Source: Owenia fusiformis (taxonomy: Eukaryota; Annelida; Polychaeta; Sabellida; Oweniidae). From it: a stretch of 64,000 nt of DNA. Shown one piece after another: positions 9,901 to 24,900 of the stretch. Under the pieces are notes generated by a model. It was not told the DNA's origin and did no database searches. It saw only the letters and a list, made by a program, of their open reading frames with translations. The stretch is taken from the NCBI GenBank assembly GCA_903813345.2, contig CAIIXF020000001.1, positions 39,093,366 to 39,157,365 of the forward strand, read 5' to 3'. The first letter of the stretch is position 1, and every line of letters begins with the position of its first letter. The translations under genes were made by a program, and so were the position numbers.

Positions 9901-12900
9901 TACCTTATATATGAAATTATTCATTGAAGATCTTACCCTGCACTCGTGGTTGGGACTGCCCTCACACCAATACACTGTCACATAATACATCTGGTGAGCC
10001 AGCTCCTCAGGGTTAGTCCATTTCACTAGTAAGCTGCCATTCATCTGGTGTTCCACATAACCATTTTGGACATTTGGAGGTGCTATAGTTATAATATAAT
10101 ATTAGGAGGTATATTTCTGTGCAAAAGATGTTACCTATATTACATGCATAATATTGCAAATCTTCAAAAAGTACTATAAATATAGATTGTGATACGGTAA
10201 AGGTTTAATAAATATAGGCTAAATATATCTCATATAGGCTACAACTAATAAATCACTGTTTTTTGCTTTTTTATTTGGTTTATTTATTCTGTTAGTTCAC
10301 AAAACTGTTTGTGTTAATTGCCAAAACTTAAAAAACAAGAGCTTTGTTGTAATATCATTCATTAGTGTAACAGTGGGTCAGAGATGTATTAATGTGGATA
10401 TAATGCATTTATCATTTACAAACAGTTCTTCATGATGTATTTGGCTCAAACTTTGACTCAACTCCATTTTTCATTTGATGAATTATCCAAGTTTTCATTA
10501 CCATCCAATAAATACGATGTCTTGTCAAATGTAATGCACCAAATAATGAAGATGCAGTATAGTACCCAGGCCTGTAGCCAGCCCCCCTCCCCCTGGCCAA
10601 AAATTCTTTCAAAATCATGCAGTTTTTCATCATTCTGAGCACTTTCTAAGTGATTTTGGCCATTTTTGGAACAAAACTGTCAAAAGAGAACCCCCTCTAG
10701 AATTTTTCAAAAAGTGAACCCCCCTTGGAAAATCCTGGCTACGGGCCTGGTACCTCACCCATTATCTAGCAGGACGGCTAGGACATTTAACAATAAAATG
10801 AATTGATGAGTGCAGTAATCAACATTTGCAGATTAAATCATTTACATTTAAATTGTAAAATTATGTGCATACAACTGTGATTTTAAAAGAAGACTCTTAG
10901 TTTGTTAAAAGAACTCGCTTAATATTTCGTTGTAATGTATTTTTAGGTATTAATGTAAACAGTGTGCAGCTGAATGGAATATACCAGTATATGTCTAAGC
11001 AAAATTGTATTACCATCTTGGTGAATGTGCAGATAAAGTTATATTAATTGATGTAAACCTTTGGAGTAGGTCTTCAAAGCTTCTCTTAATAAATGGTTTC
11101 TATGAAATGTAAATATTTAGTTTTGGATTTTGTTTGGTTACATAAGCGTTTATAGAATAATTTCTAAGCCAAAGGAACGCCTTACTTAATTAAATCCCCA
11201 GTGAGTGGAACATATATTTACGAACTAATTGTATTATATGAGTATCAATATTCTAACCCTCAAATTTCAGAAAAACAAAATGTCCGTCAAATAATTCGAA
11301 TTTTTAGAAAAATACCCCAAAAAATCAGAAAATCAAAAACATGCATCATGAGCATCGTGAAGCTTAGAAGAGTACATTGATGTCACTTTGGTGTATGACA
11401 TCATTAGTGTCTTCTTTTACATTACCACAAATTTTTGACTTAAAACAATGTCATCTGCCTATTGCATCTGTGTATCTTTAAAGTCTCAATTAATATTTAT
11501 TTAAGATGTTACATTGACACCGTAATGCAGCTTAATCAATTTCAGTTGACTGGCTTACTAATTATCTCACATTTCTTGCTAAGCATGGATAATATTTTGC
11601 AATTAATGTAAGGAAAACAATTTTATTGATTTATTCAAAAATAACTCAGTGAGATTCACATGGGAATGTTTCAATATTTATAATATCTAACAGCAGGAGC
11701 TTAGAATAGTTAAAGTTTTTTCAAATGTTTGGTTGAAATAGCAATATACAAGTACTTGGTTAGCTAAAATTTAAATACATGGGTATTAGCTTGAATCAAA
11801 AACTACTATTTTCCACAATGAAGTTGGAATAGAGGAATTATACAAGGACACGAATAGGTGGCTTTATGCTTGATTTTTCTGCAATAAAAGTGGCAGCTAT
11901 TTTGAAATTTGCATTGTTTTGCTTGTAGACATTATTGATAACCTATAAACCTGTACCCTTTTGTACAAATTAATGTAATTCTTCTGAAGTTATGACCAAA
12001 AAATGAAAACTATCTGTACATCAAATAATCTACCAATGTGTTGACAGATAGATGGAGGAGTGAACAGACGGCGGATGGATGGACGGTAAGACAAGTGGGC
12101 GACAACAATAGCTCACTTATATGAGCTTAAAGTAAAACAATATCTAGAAATATAGCAAATTATTACCTGAAATTCCCGTGTCTAGCATTAATTGAGCCTC
12201 AGGTGACATTCCTTTACTATTAAGGCTTGTCACATAGAATATGTACGGAGTGTCTCTCTTGAGATTGGAAAATGAGATATGATTCTTCACTGTTGACTTT
12301 GTAGTGTTTCCCTCTATAGTGCTCGCTGTTATAATGTGACTGATGATGTCACCATTGCGTTGGTAGGCTGCCACCTCCTAAAAATAATTATTTTCGATTA
12401 GCCCTTTTTTATGATTGTCCCATAATTCAACATAAACTGAAAGATTTGAAAGGAAAATAATGAATAATACCAGAAATATAAGGGGGGGACTACAAATATT
12501 GTTCAGTACAATAATGGATATCTTTATCCTATACTTAGTAGTGATATGCGGGAATATAATTGAAATCTGAGGTGAGTTGGAGATATATGTCTCCAGCTGT
12601 ACCTTCTGCCACTCAGCTATCCCCAGGAGTTTCATTCAGTGCATTTTCGCGAGTGAAAAATCAATAATTTCGTTTCTAGAAGATATTGATTTCATATGCT
12701 GTTAAATTTAATTTTTGAGTTTTAAAGAACAATAAATGTTAAGAACTTTAAATTGAGATGTTTTGATTGTAATTATTACATTAGGGTTCCATAACATTCA
12801 AAGCATAACTAGAAAAACAGCAACTTCACGGAGTAGCAAATCCCACCGAACAAACCATGTTTTGATAAATAGCGGCCATATAAAATTTGAGCCAAATCCA

Positions 12901-15900
12901 TCCACTGGTATTTGAATTATCAAAGATTATTTTTCATAAAACATGGTTGCCATATTCAGCTGTCATCTTTAGATTTCTTCTTTAGCAGAGCTCCTATGTC
13001 CTACTGGTACTTGAGTTATCAAGGACTACATGTTTAATGAAAAATGGCAGAGATTTCCACAAATATCAGCCACCTTGAAAATTTCTTCTCGAGCAGAGCT
13101 CCCTTATCTCTAGGCATCAGTATAAAAAAAGTGAAGTCAATCCATCCAATGGTATTTGAGTTATCAATGATAATGCTTTTTTAAGAAAAATGGCAGCCAT
13201 TTTGAAATTCAGTGGCCATCTTGAAAATATCTATTTGAGTAGAACTTCTTTTTCTCTCGGCATCAGCATATAGAATTTGAACTAAATCTATCAACTGGTA
13301 TTTAAGTTATCAAAGGTTACGTTCTTTTATGAAAAATGGCGGCCATTTTGAAATTTAGCTGCCATCTTGAAAATCCCTTCGCAAGAAGAGCTCCTATGTC
13401 CCTAGGCATCAGCATGTAAAATTTGAACCAAATCCATTCAATGGTATTTGAGTTATCAATCATAACGTTTTTTTACGAAAAATGGCCGCCATTTTGAAAT
13501 ATGGTGGCCATCTTGAAAATGTCTTCTCGAGCAAGGCTCCTTTGTACCCAGGCAACAGCATATAAAATTTGAACCAAATCCATTTACTAGTATTTGAGTT
13601 ATCAAAGATTATATTTTTTCCAAAAAATGGCTGCCATTTTGAAATATGGTGGCCATCTTGAAAATGTCTTCTTGAGCAAGGCTCCTTTGTACCCAGGCAA
13701 CAGCATATAAAATTTGAACCAAATCCATCCACTAATATTTGAGTTATTAAAGATTATATGTTTTCGGAAAAATGGCCGCCATTTTGAATTTAGAGGCCAT
13801 ATTGAAAATTCCTTCTCGAGCAGAGGTCCTACACCCATAAGGCATAAGCCTATAAAATTTGAATGAAATCCGTCAACCGGTATTTGAGTTATTGCCCGGA
13901 CAAACGAACAGACGGACGAACGGACGGACGGACGAACAGACGGACGAACGGACGGACGAACAGACGGCTTTTCTATATCCCCCTCGAACTTCGTTCGGTG
14001 GGATAATTAATCCTCATAATCTTCTAAGTATAGAATAAATCAGTTATTCAATGCTCGGTTTTGAATACAGAATATAGCCCCCAGGAAATACAACATATCT
14101 ACCCTCTGTCTCTTTGGTTCTTTAGGTAGATAATGTATTTCCCTCAGGGTATACCCTGTATCAAAAACCACCCATTAAATATCCATAATTTATTCCATGC
14201 TTAGTAGTGTTATAGGTAAATAACATACAAGAATAAATTTGATATCTCAAGTGAGCGGGTGATATATATAAAATCACCCGCTCATCAGATCTACAACGTC
14301 ACAAATTTAGAGAGCAGATACTGAGCCAGGGGACTTGACTATAAATCCTCAGAATCCACTAAGTATAGAATAAATCAGTTATTAAATGCTCGATTTTTGA
14401 TATAGCAATACTCATTATATTAGGATATCAGTTGTGAAAGATGCACATGTATTCAGACTGCACATTATTGAAAATGTGATGACGTTGTTGCACATAAGCA
14501 GCAATGATCATATTCAAGACTGATAGGATTACACTGTGACAGTCTCATGTACAGTGAAATGGCACATTATTGAAAATGTGATGACGTTGTTGCACTATAA
14601 GCAGCAATGATTATATTACAAGACTGCTAGGATTACACTGTGACAGTCTCATGTACAGTGAAATGGCACATTATTGAAAATGTGATGACGTTGTTGCACT
14701 ATAGCAGTAATGATCATATTACGAGACTGCTAGGATTACACTGAGACAGTCTCATGTACAGTGACATGGCACATTATTGAAAATGTGATGACATTGTTGC
14801 ACTATAAGCAGCAATGATCATATTATGAGACTGCTTGGATAACACTGTGACGGTCTCATGTACAGTGAAATGGCACATTATTGAAAATGTCATGACATTG
14901 TTGCACTATAAGCAGCAATGATCATATTATGAGACTGCTAGGATTACACTGTGACAGTCTCATGCACAGTGAGATGGCACATTATTGAAAATGTGATGAC
15001 ATTGTTGCACTATAAGCAGCAATGATCATATTATGAGACTGCTTGGATTACACTGTGACAGTCTCATGTACAGTGAAATGGCACATTATTGAAAATGTGA
15101 TGACGTTGTTGCACTATAAGCAGCAATGATCATATTACAAGACTGCTTGGATTACACTGTGACAGTCTCATGTACAGTGAAATGGCACATTATTGAAAAT
15201 GTGATGACGTTGTTGCACTATAAGCAGCAATGATTATATTACAAGACTGCTAGGATTACACTGTGACAGTCTCATGTACAGTGAAATGGCACATTATTGA
15301 AAATGTGATGACATTGTTGCACTATAAGCAGCAATGATTATATTACAAGACTGCTAGGATTACACTGTGACACTCTCATGTACAGTGAAATGGCACATTA
15401 TTGAAAATGTGATGACATTGTTGCACTATAAGCAGCAATGATTATATTACAAGACTGCTAGGATTACACTGTGACAGTCTCATGTACAGTGAAATGGCAC
15501 ATTATTGAAAATGTGATGACATTGTTGCACTATAAGCAGCAATGATTATATTACAAGACTGCTAGGATTACACTGTGACAGTCTCGTATACAGTGAGATG
15601 GCACATTATTGAAAATGTGATGACATTGTTGCACTATAAGCAGCAATGATTATATTACAAGACTGCTAGGATTACACTGTGACAGTCTCATGTACAGTGA
15701 AATGGCACATTATTGAAAATGTGATGACATTGTTGCACTATAGCAGCAATGATCATATTACAAGACTGCTTGGATTCACTCTGACAGTCTCATGTACAGT
15801 GAAATGGCACATTATTGAAAATGTGATGACATTGTTGCACTATAAGCAGCAATGATTATATTACAAGACTGCTAGGATTACACTGTGACAGTCTCATGTA

Positions 15901-18900
15901 CAGTGAAATGGCACATTATTGAAAATGTGATGACATTGTTGCACTATAAGCAGCAATGATTATATTACAAGACTGCTAGGATTACACTGTGACAGTCTCG
16001 TATACAGTGAGATGGCACATTATTGAAAATGTGATGACATTGTTGCACTATAAGCAGCAATGATTATATTACAAGACTGCTAGGATTACACTGTGACAGT
16101 CTCGTATACAGTGAGATGGCACATTATTGAAAATGTGATGACATTGTTGCACTATAAGCAGCAATGATTATATTACAAGACTGCTAGGATTACACAGTGA
16201 CAGTCTCATGTACAGTGAAATGGCACATTATTGAAAATGTGATGACATTGTTGCACTATAGCAGCAATGATCATATTACAAGACTGCTTGGATTCACTCT
16301 GACAGTCTCATGTACAGTGAAATGGCACATTATTGAAAATGTGATGACGTTGTTGCACTATAAGCAGCAATGATCATATTACAAGACTGCTTGGATTACA
16401 CTGTGACAGTCTCATGTACAGTGAAATGGCACATTATTGAAAATGTGATGACGTTGTTGCACTATAAGCAGCAATGATCATATTACGAGACTGCTAGGAT
16501 TACACTGTGACAGTCTCGTATACAGTGAGATGGCACATTATAGAAAATGTGATAACATTGTTGCACTATAGCAGCAATGATCATATTACGAGACTGCTTA
16601 GATTACACTGTGACAGTCTCATGTACAGTGAAATAGCACATTATTAAAAATGTGATGACATTGTTGCACTATAGCAGCAATGATCATATTACGAGACTGC
16701 TAGGATTACACTGTGACAGTCTCATGTTCAGTAAAATGGCACATTATTGAAAATGTGATGACGTTGTTGCACTATAAGCAGCAATGATCATATTACAAGA
16801 CTGCTTGGATTACAATGTGACAGTCTCATATACAGTGAAATGGCACATTATTGAAAATGTGACGACATTTTTGCACTATAAGCAGCAATGATCATTTTAC
16901 GAGACTGCTAGGATTACACTGTGACAGTCTCATGTAGTGAGATGGCACATTATTGAAAATGTGATGACGTTGTTGCACTATAAGCAGCAATGATCATATT
17001 ATGAGACTCTTTGGATTTCACTGTGACAGTCTCATATACAGTGAAATGGCACATTATTGAAAATGTGACGACATTGTTGCACTATAAGCAGCAATGATCA
17101 TATTATGAGACTGCTAGGATTACTGTGACAGTCTCATGTACAGTGAAATGGCACATTATTGAAAACGTGATGACGTTGTTGCACTATAAGCAGCAATGAT
17201 CATATTACGAGACTGCTAGGATTACACTGTGACAGTCTCATTGCAGTGAGATGGCACATTATTGAAAACGTGATGACGTTGTTGCACTATAAGCAGCAAT
17301 GATCATATTATGAGACTGCTAGGATTACACTGTGACAGTCTCATATACAGTGAAATGGCACATTATTGAAAATGTGATGACATTGTTGCACTATAAGCAG
17401 CAATGATCATATTATGAGACTGCTAGGATTACACTGTGACAGTCTCATGTACAGTGAAATGGCACATTATTGAAAACGTGATGACGTTGTTGCACTATAA
17501 GCAGCAATGATCATATTATGAGACTGCTTGGATTACACTGTGACAGTCTCATGTACAGTGTACTCTGAATGAACTTTGCTAAGTTGACATCTGCCAATGC
17601 CATTTCAATTCATCATTTGCCAATATACTAGATTAGTAATTACAGTGATGATATTCAAAATGGTTTATCAAAACTTCTTACTTCTTTGTTTTGAATACAA
17701 TTACTCCAGCCAAAGCCAAGAAACATGCAATAATTAAATTAGATTTGTTCTTAAATTGAGCTTTCAATGTGCCATAACTTAATATATATGGCATGTCAGC
17801 CTAAATACATGCAACTGTTGACACCTCCCAAAGGATACAAAACATGGTAGTTGTTAAAACACATCCTGTTTTTATCATTCTACTTCCTGTGTGACTGAGG
17901 TATACAAGATTAAATATAGTCTAAGCATTTTATCAATATATTAATATCAATGTTGGTTGAGTGAGTAAACCATATGTGTGATGAGATTTAATAGATTAGG
18001 AAAGTGATATAAAAATGTTTTGATATTAAACGTGAGCAATTTCCCTTATAATTTCTATGATATAGTGCAGATAACAGGCAGTGCCTGGGTAATGAACTCT
18101 TGGCAGTGTTCACAGGTTAAAATCAACAATACAGGCAGATATAAATTGGTGATGGAGTGAACCACAGAGGTGGAGAAGTTGTTGAAGTCTGACTAATAAG
18201 CATGCAAACATATCATATAAGTTACATGTACAACCCAAACTCAGACGTTTAACAAATAAAATCACTAAAAACCCAATAAAATGGCTGATTCTCTTACCTG
18301 CCAAAGAATCTTTATATTTTGACAGGTGGTGGATGATCCTGGACATTTTGTGATATAAAAACTCCCTGGGCCAAACTTTGGAGGACCTGAGGGCCCTGCA
18401 ATAAACAAACAGCATAATTTAACAAAAATTAACATTTAACGATTTAACATTGCAATGCTGTATAACTTATTGATCTTTATTAGCTATGTTTGTCTACAGT
18501 GTTCTCTTCACTGATTTTGTTATACATGTTGTTACATTGCTAGCGAAGAAAGCAGAAATATATTCAGAATAAATCCTCAGAGGTATTTTTGCTTTGCAAT
18601 ATCCTGTGTAGTTAATGATGAGGTAAACCAATGTAAAAAGGGATAGAGTGCGTAGTTAGACAGCAAGACGAGACACAGTATCTTGAGATTTAACATTGCA
18701 TGAATTGATTATTGAATGAGATCCTGAAGAGGTTAGGACACACAGAGATTTAAACCAGGCTAATTATTAATGGGTAATAATCACAATCTCAGTTTATGCA
18801 TTTCAAAATCCAATTCTGTTGACACTGTACTTCAAAATATGGAATTTTAGTGCTGGAACCAGGAGGAAATGGAATTTTAATTGAAGTAAGCACACACTGA

Positions 18901-21900
18901 TATGAGCATATGATCCTTGGGAACCCCAAATACAGGGTGGGTCAATAAAAATATCCATATTTTTTATTTGGCGATAACTTTTAGAAAAATCCATATATTT
19001 TTTTAATATTTTTACTAATCTGCATGATCAAAAAGAGAACATGTGTCTCAATCATTTTCAGTCGCGTAACCAGGCATAAGCGAGGTTTTGCACATTCGTT
19101 ACCTAAATGATGGAGAAAAAAATTAATTGTTGTAAAGACTAAGAAAAAAATTTTTGTTTCATGATCTTTCCTGGACTACTTCTCTTCAAGACTCCAGACA
19201 AGTAACATTTTTCCATTCTGGTTGCATTTTTGTGTATCTTCCACAAAGACTTTGTTTTTATAAGCGTGGAATTATAAGAGTGGGCAGCAAGGGCCCCCGC
19301 CATTTACTGTTTGCATTTGTTTAAGACATTGCCAATTTTATAACATGTAAAAAACTTTTTCGAATGATAAGTGATTTAACAGGCAATAATTTTTCATCTC
19401 AGGTTTTAGTTATTCATTTACATGTATCACGAACAATGTATACAATAAATAGTGCCCCACAGTCAGAACGCACCATTTAAGGTTCTTAAATAGAAATTCC
19501 CGGGGACATTGCCCTGGAACCCCTAGTTTTGCCAGTTTTGATAGAAATATCCTTGGACCAAGGATGATATTATCATGCCGTTCATAATACAATTCATAAT
19601 ACTGTAACATGTAACGATTGCATTAAACTAAAAAATGTACAAATAACATACTAGCTGGTTCAGTTCTGATTGTGCTATTTTTCCATTCACTCCAGTAGAG
19701 GCCTTGCTTTGGCTTACACCTAATGGCTATTGTATAGGTCGTGTAATAGGAATGTAGAGTTCTGATAGTTCTTGACAAGTTTAAGTTGTAGTCTCCATCA
19801 ACAGACAGCTTAGTCTGAAACATGAAATGCCATTTGAATCAAACAAGTTCGACAAAGACTGAAATAGAAAACATCAGTTAAATAGAGTCAAAGAAATGAT
19901 GGATCAGGAACACAGATGATTTGCTGTGTTTTTATTGATATTTTGGCCTAGTATCAATTCTGAGTCTACAACTAGTGTTTTTTATTTATTTTAATTCTAA
20001 TTGTGGCTCGGTCTTAACAAGACATTATGAGCCAATTTTACAGTTTATATACATATTGAAAAAATGCATTGCGTTGCGGGTCCACGGTGACCGTTGGGAT
20101 TGTTGGTGGTGCTCCAAATGAGTAGAGGTTTATCGATATTTTGTCCAGAAATTCAGTGAATGATATAATTATTGAAAAATTTTCTTTTTTGTTACAAAGT
20201 TGATGACCAAAGGTTAGAGTATTTGCTTTGTTTGCTTGAGAGAGAGACTTGAACCTTATTTTTGGATATTTACGGGATATTTTATTGGAAAGTATAGTGT
20301 ACTCATCTGTGTTTAGGGGGCATCTGAACTCTGAAGAGAAAATGGTTTAATGTTTCTGATTCAATTTCACATATACATAAAGGGGAATGTACAGAAGTAA
20401 AGTTATGGGTCATGGAGCTGCGCCTTAAGATCTAGGTTACATCTGAATTTATTCAAGAGTATCACACAATGCCTCGTTAAATGTAACTACAACTACAGTA
20501 TAACCCTAGAGAGCCAATTAGTTAGACTGAGTATTTTAAGTTTGAAATAGCTACTGTCACCATTTTCTAAAAATCAATACTGAACTGAATAAATATGTGA
20601 CTAAAATTTTTTATTTTTCAATACACATTTAAATTTTAAAAAAAGGATCACACTGTCCATTGTAAAAATATTAATGGGTATAAAAAAAGCCCCCACAACT
20701 GGTTGTGTCTCTTTAATTATTCAATTATCACTAGCCTGTTTCTCGGCATAGAGCTATAACCTCAATTGATAAAATGTAGGACACCTTGAGATTATTCTAC
20801 AAACTAATATCACTATATTATAAAACATGTCATCTTGCTAACAGCAACTTTCGGCATATTATTAACAGAATTATATCTTATTTCAGGTTCTTATATCCTG
20901 ATATCTATGTTATGTTGACATATGTTTGACTTGTGTGGTATGTGTGTGTATGAATGCTATGTTCTGAAGAGTTGCTGTGGTAAGCATGGTTGTATGCTTG
21001 AATAGAGTTCTCCACATTTCTCAAAATGAGTAATAAAAAAGGTTTATGAGTGGCGTGATGTTATCATCAAAACATGGTGATACAATAAAGATATAATTTA
21101 TTTTGTAATTTCTAGTTGTGTAAAGTTCTATGTTATTAATGTTAAACATAATGGAAAGTCAACATGACATTTACACATCAAAATCACATGCCTTTTGAAC
21201 AATTCGAAATCTGACTTAATATAATGAACTGATATTAAAGTGGGTTACCCAATCCTCGTCCCATTGTCCTTTGTACAATACATCATAGATAAGGGGAAGT
21301 ATCACTGGAATGTCTGCATCTTTTGCATGTGACCACAAAATCTCAATAGAAGTGTTATTGAGCGCTTTACACTGAATTTCATTCACAGGAGCAACTTCCA
21401 CTGGAAAAGAGGAAAAACATAACATAGAGATACATCACATAGCATTTGAATAAAATAAGCTTAAAAAGGTCCATGAAAGAAGAATCAAAAGTTGCTTTAT
21501 TTGTTTTAGGGTAATATTATTATTTTTAAATACATGTATATGTTTCTTTTACTGATGATTCAAATCATGTTCACTGTACAGGTTAGTAAACTAAACTAAG
21601 TAAGAACACTAAACTAATTTCTTAATGCAAGCACGCAAAGGTACAAAAAGGGAAAAGATTAAAGATATTATTAAACTCAGCAAGAAAAAGAAACATCTAA
21701 GAGCATAACCATGTGCAAGGATAATTTCTCATTTAGGCAGGTATTTCTACTTTATCCAAGCACTTTGAAAAATATAAGAAACATCTAAGAGCATAATGAA
21801 TCGCAAAAATAATTTCTCATTTAGGCAGATATTTCTACTTTGTCCAAGCACTTTGAAAAATATAAGAAACATCTAAGAGCATCTAGCTCTTCATGTATTC

Positions 21901-24900
21901 AACCCCCAGTCCTAGACAATACAAAGAGGGATAAACACTGACAATTCCAAGGTAAAATTATCTTCGCTTTTTCAAAAAACAGTTTCCCTTTTCAGGTCAC
22001 TGTGACTGTAGGCTAGATCAATTTTTTATTTATTTTTAGGCTAATAGTATCGGAGTTAATGTCAACCACAGCCTATAGCACAATCAATGTCTAAAAAGCA
22101 AACCTCAACTCCGTTTCAATCGCACAAGAAAATAATTTTCAAGGAGTACCCTGGAAGTCTCAATCCCACATGATGGAAAATTGACCGATTAACTATTCAG
22201 GTTGATTTGTCAATTTCTCCTCAATCTTCTCATTCTTTGCAACTTTTGTATTTCTATCTTTTTTTTTTAAAAAGAAAAATGAGGCATTTTCCTAAGTGCC
22301 TTAAAAACATAGAAAAGTGTCAAATAAAAGACATTATTATGTATACAAAAAAGGGGGCAGGGGTAATTTCAAGAGGGCCTATATACAAATACAAGGACGA
22401 TGGTGGTTAAAATAGGTACCATTAATGTGAGGGGCTTGCAAGACCAGGTAAAAAGAAGAAAACTCTTCTTACACGCTCGGAACGAAAATTATGACGTTCT
22501 ACTCATACAAGAGACCCACTGCGGCATGAAACAAGCAAAACAATGGGAAAATGAATGGGGCATGACATCATATTTTACAGAAAGGGCCACAAATTCAGTT
22601 GGAGTTGGTATACTATTCTCTCATAAGGCAGACATCCAAATTGAAGACAGCGACATCGGAGAAGATGGAAGATACATAATAATAAATACTAAAATAGAAG
22701 GAAAGGAAATAACCTTAGTGAACATATATGGACATGACAATGACAACAATAATCTTTTCAACAATGGAGAGGTTAAGCTAACGATGTTTTTCACAACGTA
22801 ACCGTGAACGCAAAGTACAAAAATTAACAAAGGAATGTATCGAGCGCTCATAGTTTTATGCGCGCTTAGTCTACTTCAGATACTCTTTCAGCTTCAGAGT
22901 TTCGGGTTTAGAACGGGAGATTTTGAAATTTGACGTTGGGTCAACGGGAACCATTTTACTCGTGTCTATTGAACACCATGCTGTCAATTTTGATTTCGAT
23001 GCACAGTTGAATTCTTGCTGAACACGATGATGTATGTCATGCATGATTTAGGGCCAAAAATCTTACGAAACGAGCTCGTTTAAAATATGTATTAGAAAAC
23101 CAGCTATAAAACCGCATCAATGACATACTATAGAATCATTACACGCTATGGTGTAGTCTAAACAAACACTGGATTTGAACGGCTATTTATATGAGAAGGC
23201 TACATGGATTTGTATATGGTCGAGTGATACGTACAGGTTCAGTTTCGATTATATATGCAAAGCTTAACCTCTCAAATATCGCAAAAAAACTGAGAGAAGG
23301 GCGTAATCATTATTCTATTATAATAGGAGGAGATTTCAACGTGCCCCTAGAGCCAAACAAAGATAAAGAAAGCCAAACAGGCAATACCAACCAGGATGCA
23401 CATAGAAACACAAGACAGCAGATAAAGCAGCTAATGGAGGAACATGATCTTGTGGACATATGGAGAGTAAATAACCCTACCAAAAGAAATTTCACCTGGT
23501 CAAATGCCGCTACCACTACGAAATCCAGACTAGATTATTTCCTTATAGCCTCTCCACTAATCAACAATACCAGTGACGTAGACATTCACACTTCAAAATC
23601 CTACAAAATAGCTGACCACCAATTTGTTCAATTGCAACTAAGGATGGGCACTCAAGAGCGTGGCCCGGGTTTGTGGAAATTCAATGCAAGGTTAACAGAA
23701 GATAGAGAATATGTAGCTTTGATAAAAAACCTATTCAGAGGTTTGGTTGAAGAGCACAAGGACATGACTGCTCAAAATTTATGGGAACTCATAAAATTCA
23801 AAATCAAAACAGAGTCCATTAGGTACTCAAAGCAAAAAAACGCTGGAAAACACCTAGATATCACCAACAAAATAAGACGGCTACAAGAAATAGAGGCAAA
23901 CCTAAGAGATAACTACATCCATGAAACACAGCTACGAGAAGAAGAACAACAACTCCAAAGAGAGATAGAAGAGATGAATGATGAAAAAGCAAAGGGCGCA
24001 ATACTTCGAGCAAAAATAAGATGGGCGGAAGAAGGTGAAAAACAATCTAGTTACTTCCTGAAGTTAGAAAAAAGAAATTTTGCAAAAAAGAACATCACAC
24101 AACTGAATACAGACGATGGCAGGGAACTTAATGATCCTGAAGAAATAAGGAAAGAAAGTGCAAGGTTCTATGAAGAACTGTACAGAAGCAGGCTCCCAGA
24201 CATTAGGCAGCACTCAGAAACATTCTTCCCTGCTATAAAATCAATCACCAGTCTCACAGAAGAGGAAAAACAGAGCTGCGAGGGCTATATTACCTTAGAA
24301 GAAATAACAACACAGATCAAGTCCCTGAAGACCGGGAAGTCGCCAGGTAGCGACGGCTTAACAAGCGAATTTTATAGATGTTTCCAAGAACCAGTTGTGC
24401 CAATACTGGTAAAAAGCTACAAGGAAGCATTGGATAAAGAAGAATTATCAACTGAACAAAAAAGAAGCATTATAACCCAACTACCTAAAAAAGACCGTGA
24501 CATTCTACGCCTATTAAATTGGCGACCAATATCATTGCTAAACACAGACTACAAAATAATTACAGGATGTCTAGCAGAAAGAATGAAAGCCCATTTAACA
24601 AAAATAATTAACGAAGACCAAACAGGTTTTATTAAAGGGAGAAATATATCAGAGAATATTTGACTCATAATAGACTGTATGGAACACCTTAAATCAAACA
24701 ATGAATCTGGCATAATAATTTTCATCGACTTTGAAAAAGCTTTTGACACAGTGGAATGGAAATTTATTGATCGGACGCTAGATTACTTCAATTTTGGACC
24801 AGACTTTAGAAAATGGATCAAAACCATATACAACGATGCAAAAAGCTCAGTAATAAATAACGGGTATACATCATGCTACTTTAACCTGAACAGAGGAGTA

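Noticed and set aside
9086-10056. Long open frames of 14-residue repeats on both strands as genes
   Set aside because: All are products of a 42-bp minisatellite, whose unit is a multiple of three. Only the first part of the 10056-9181 frame (exon 9) has independent support.
13460-13838. Two overlapping minus frames with repeated WPPYFKMAAIF
   Set aside because: They translate the ~145-bp units of a pearl-like element and contain no domain.
14455-17565. CRISPR-like array
   Set aside because: The entire 104-bp unit repeats with no unique spacers, and the host is an animal.
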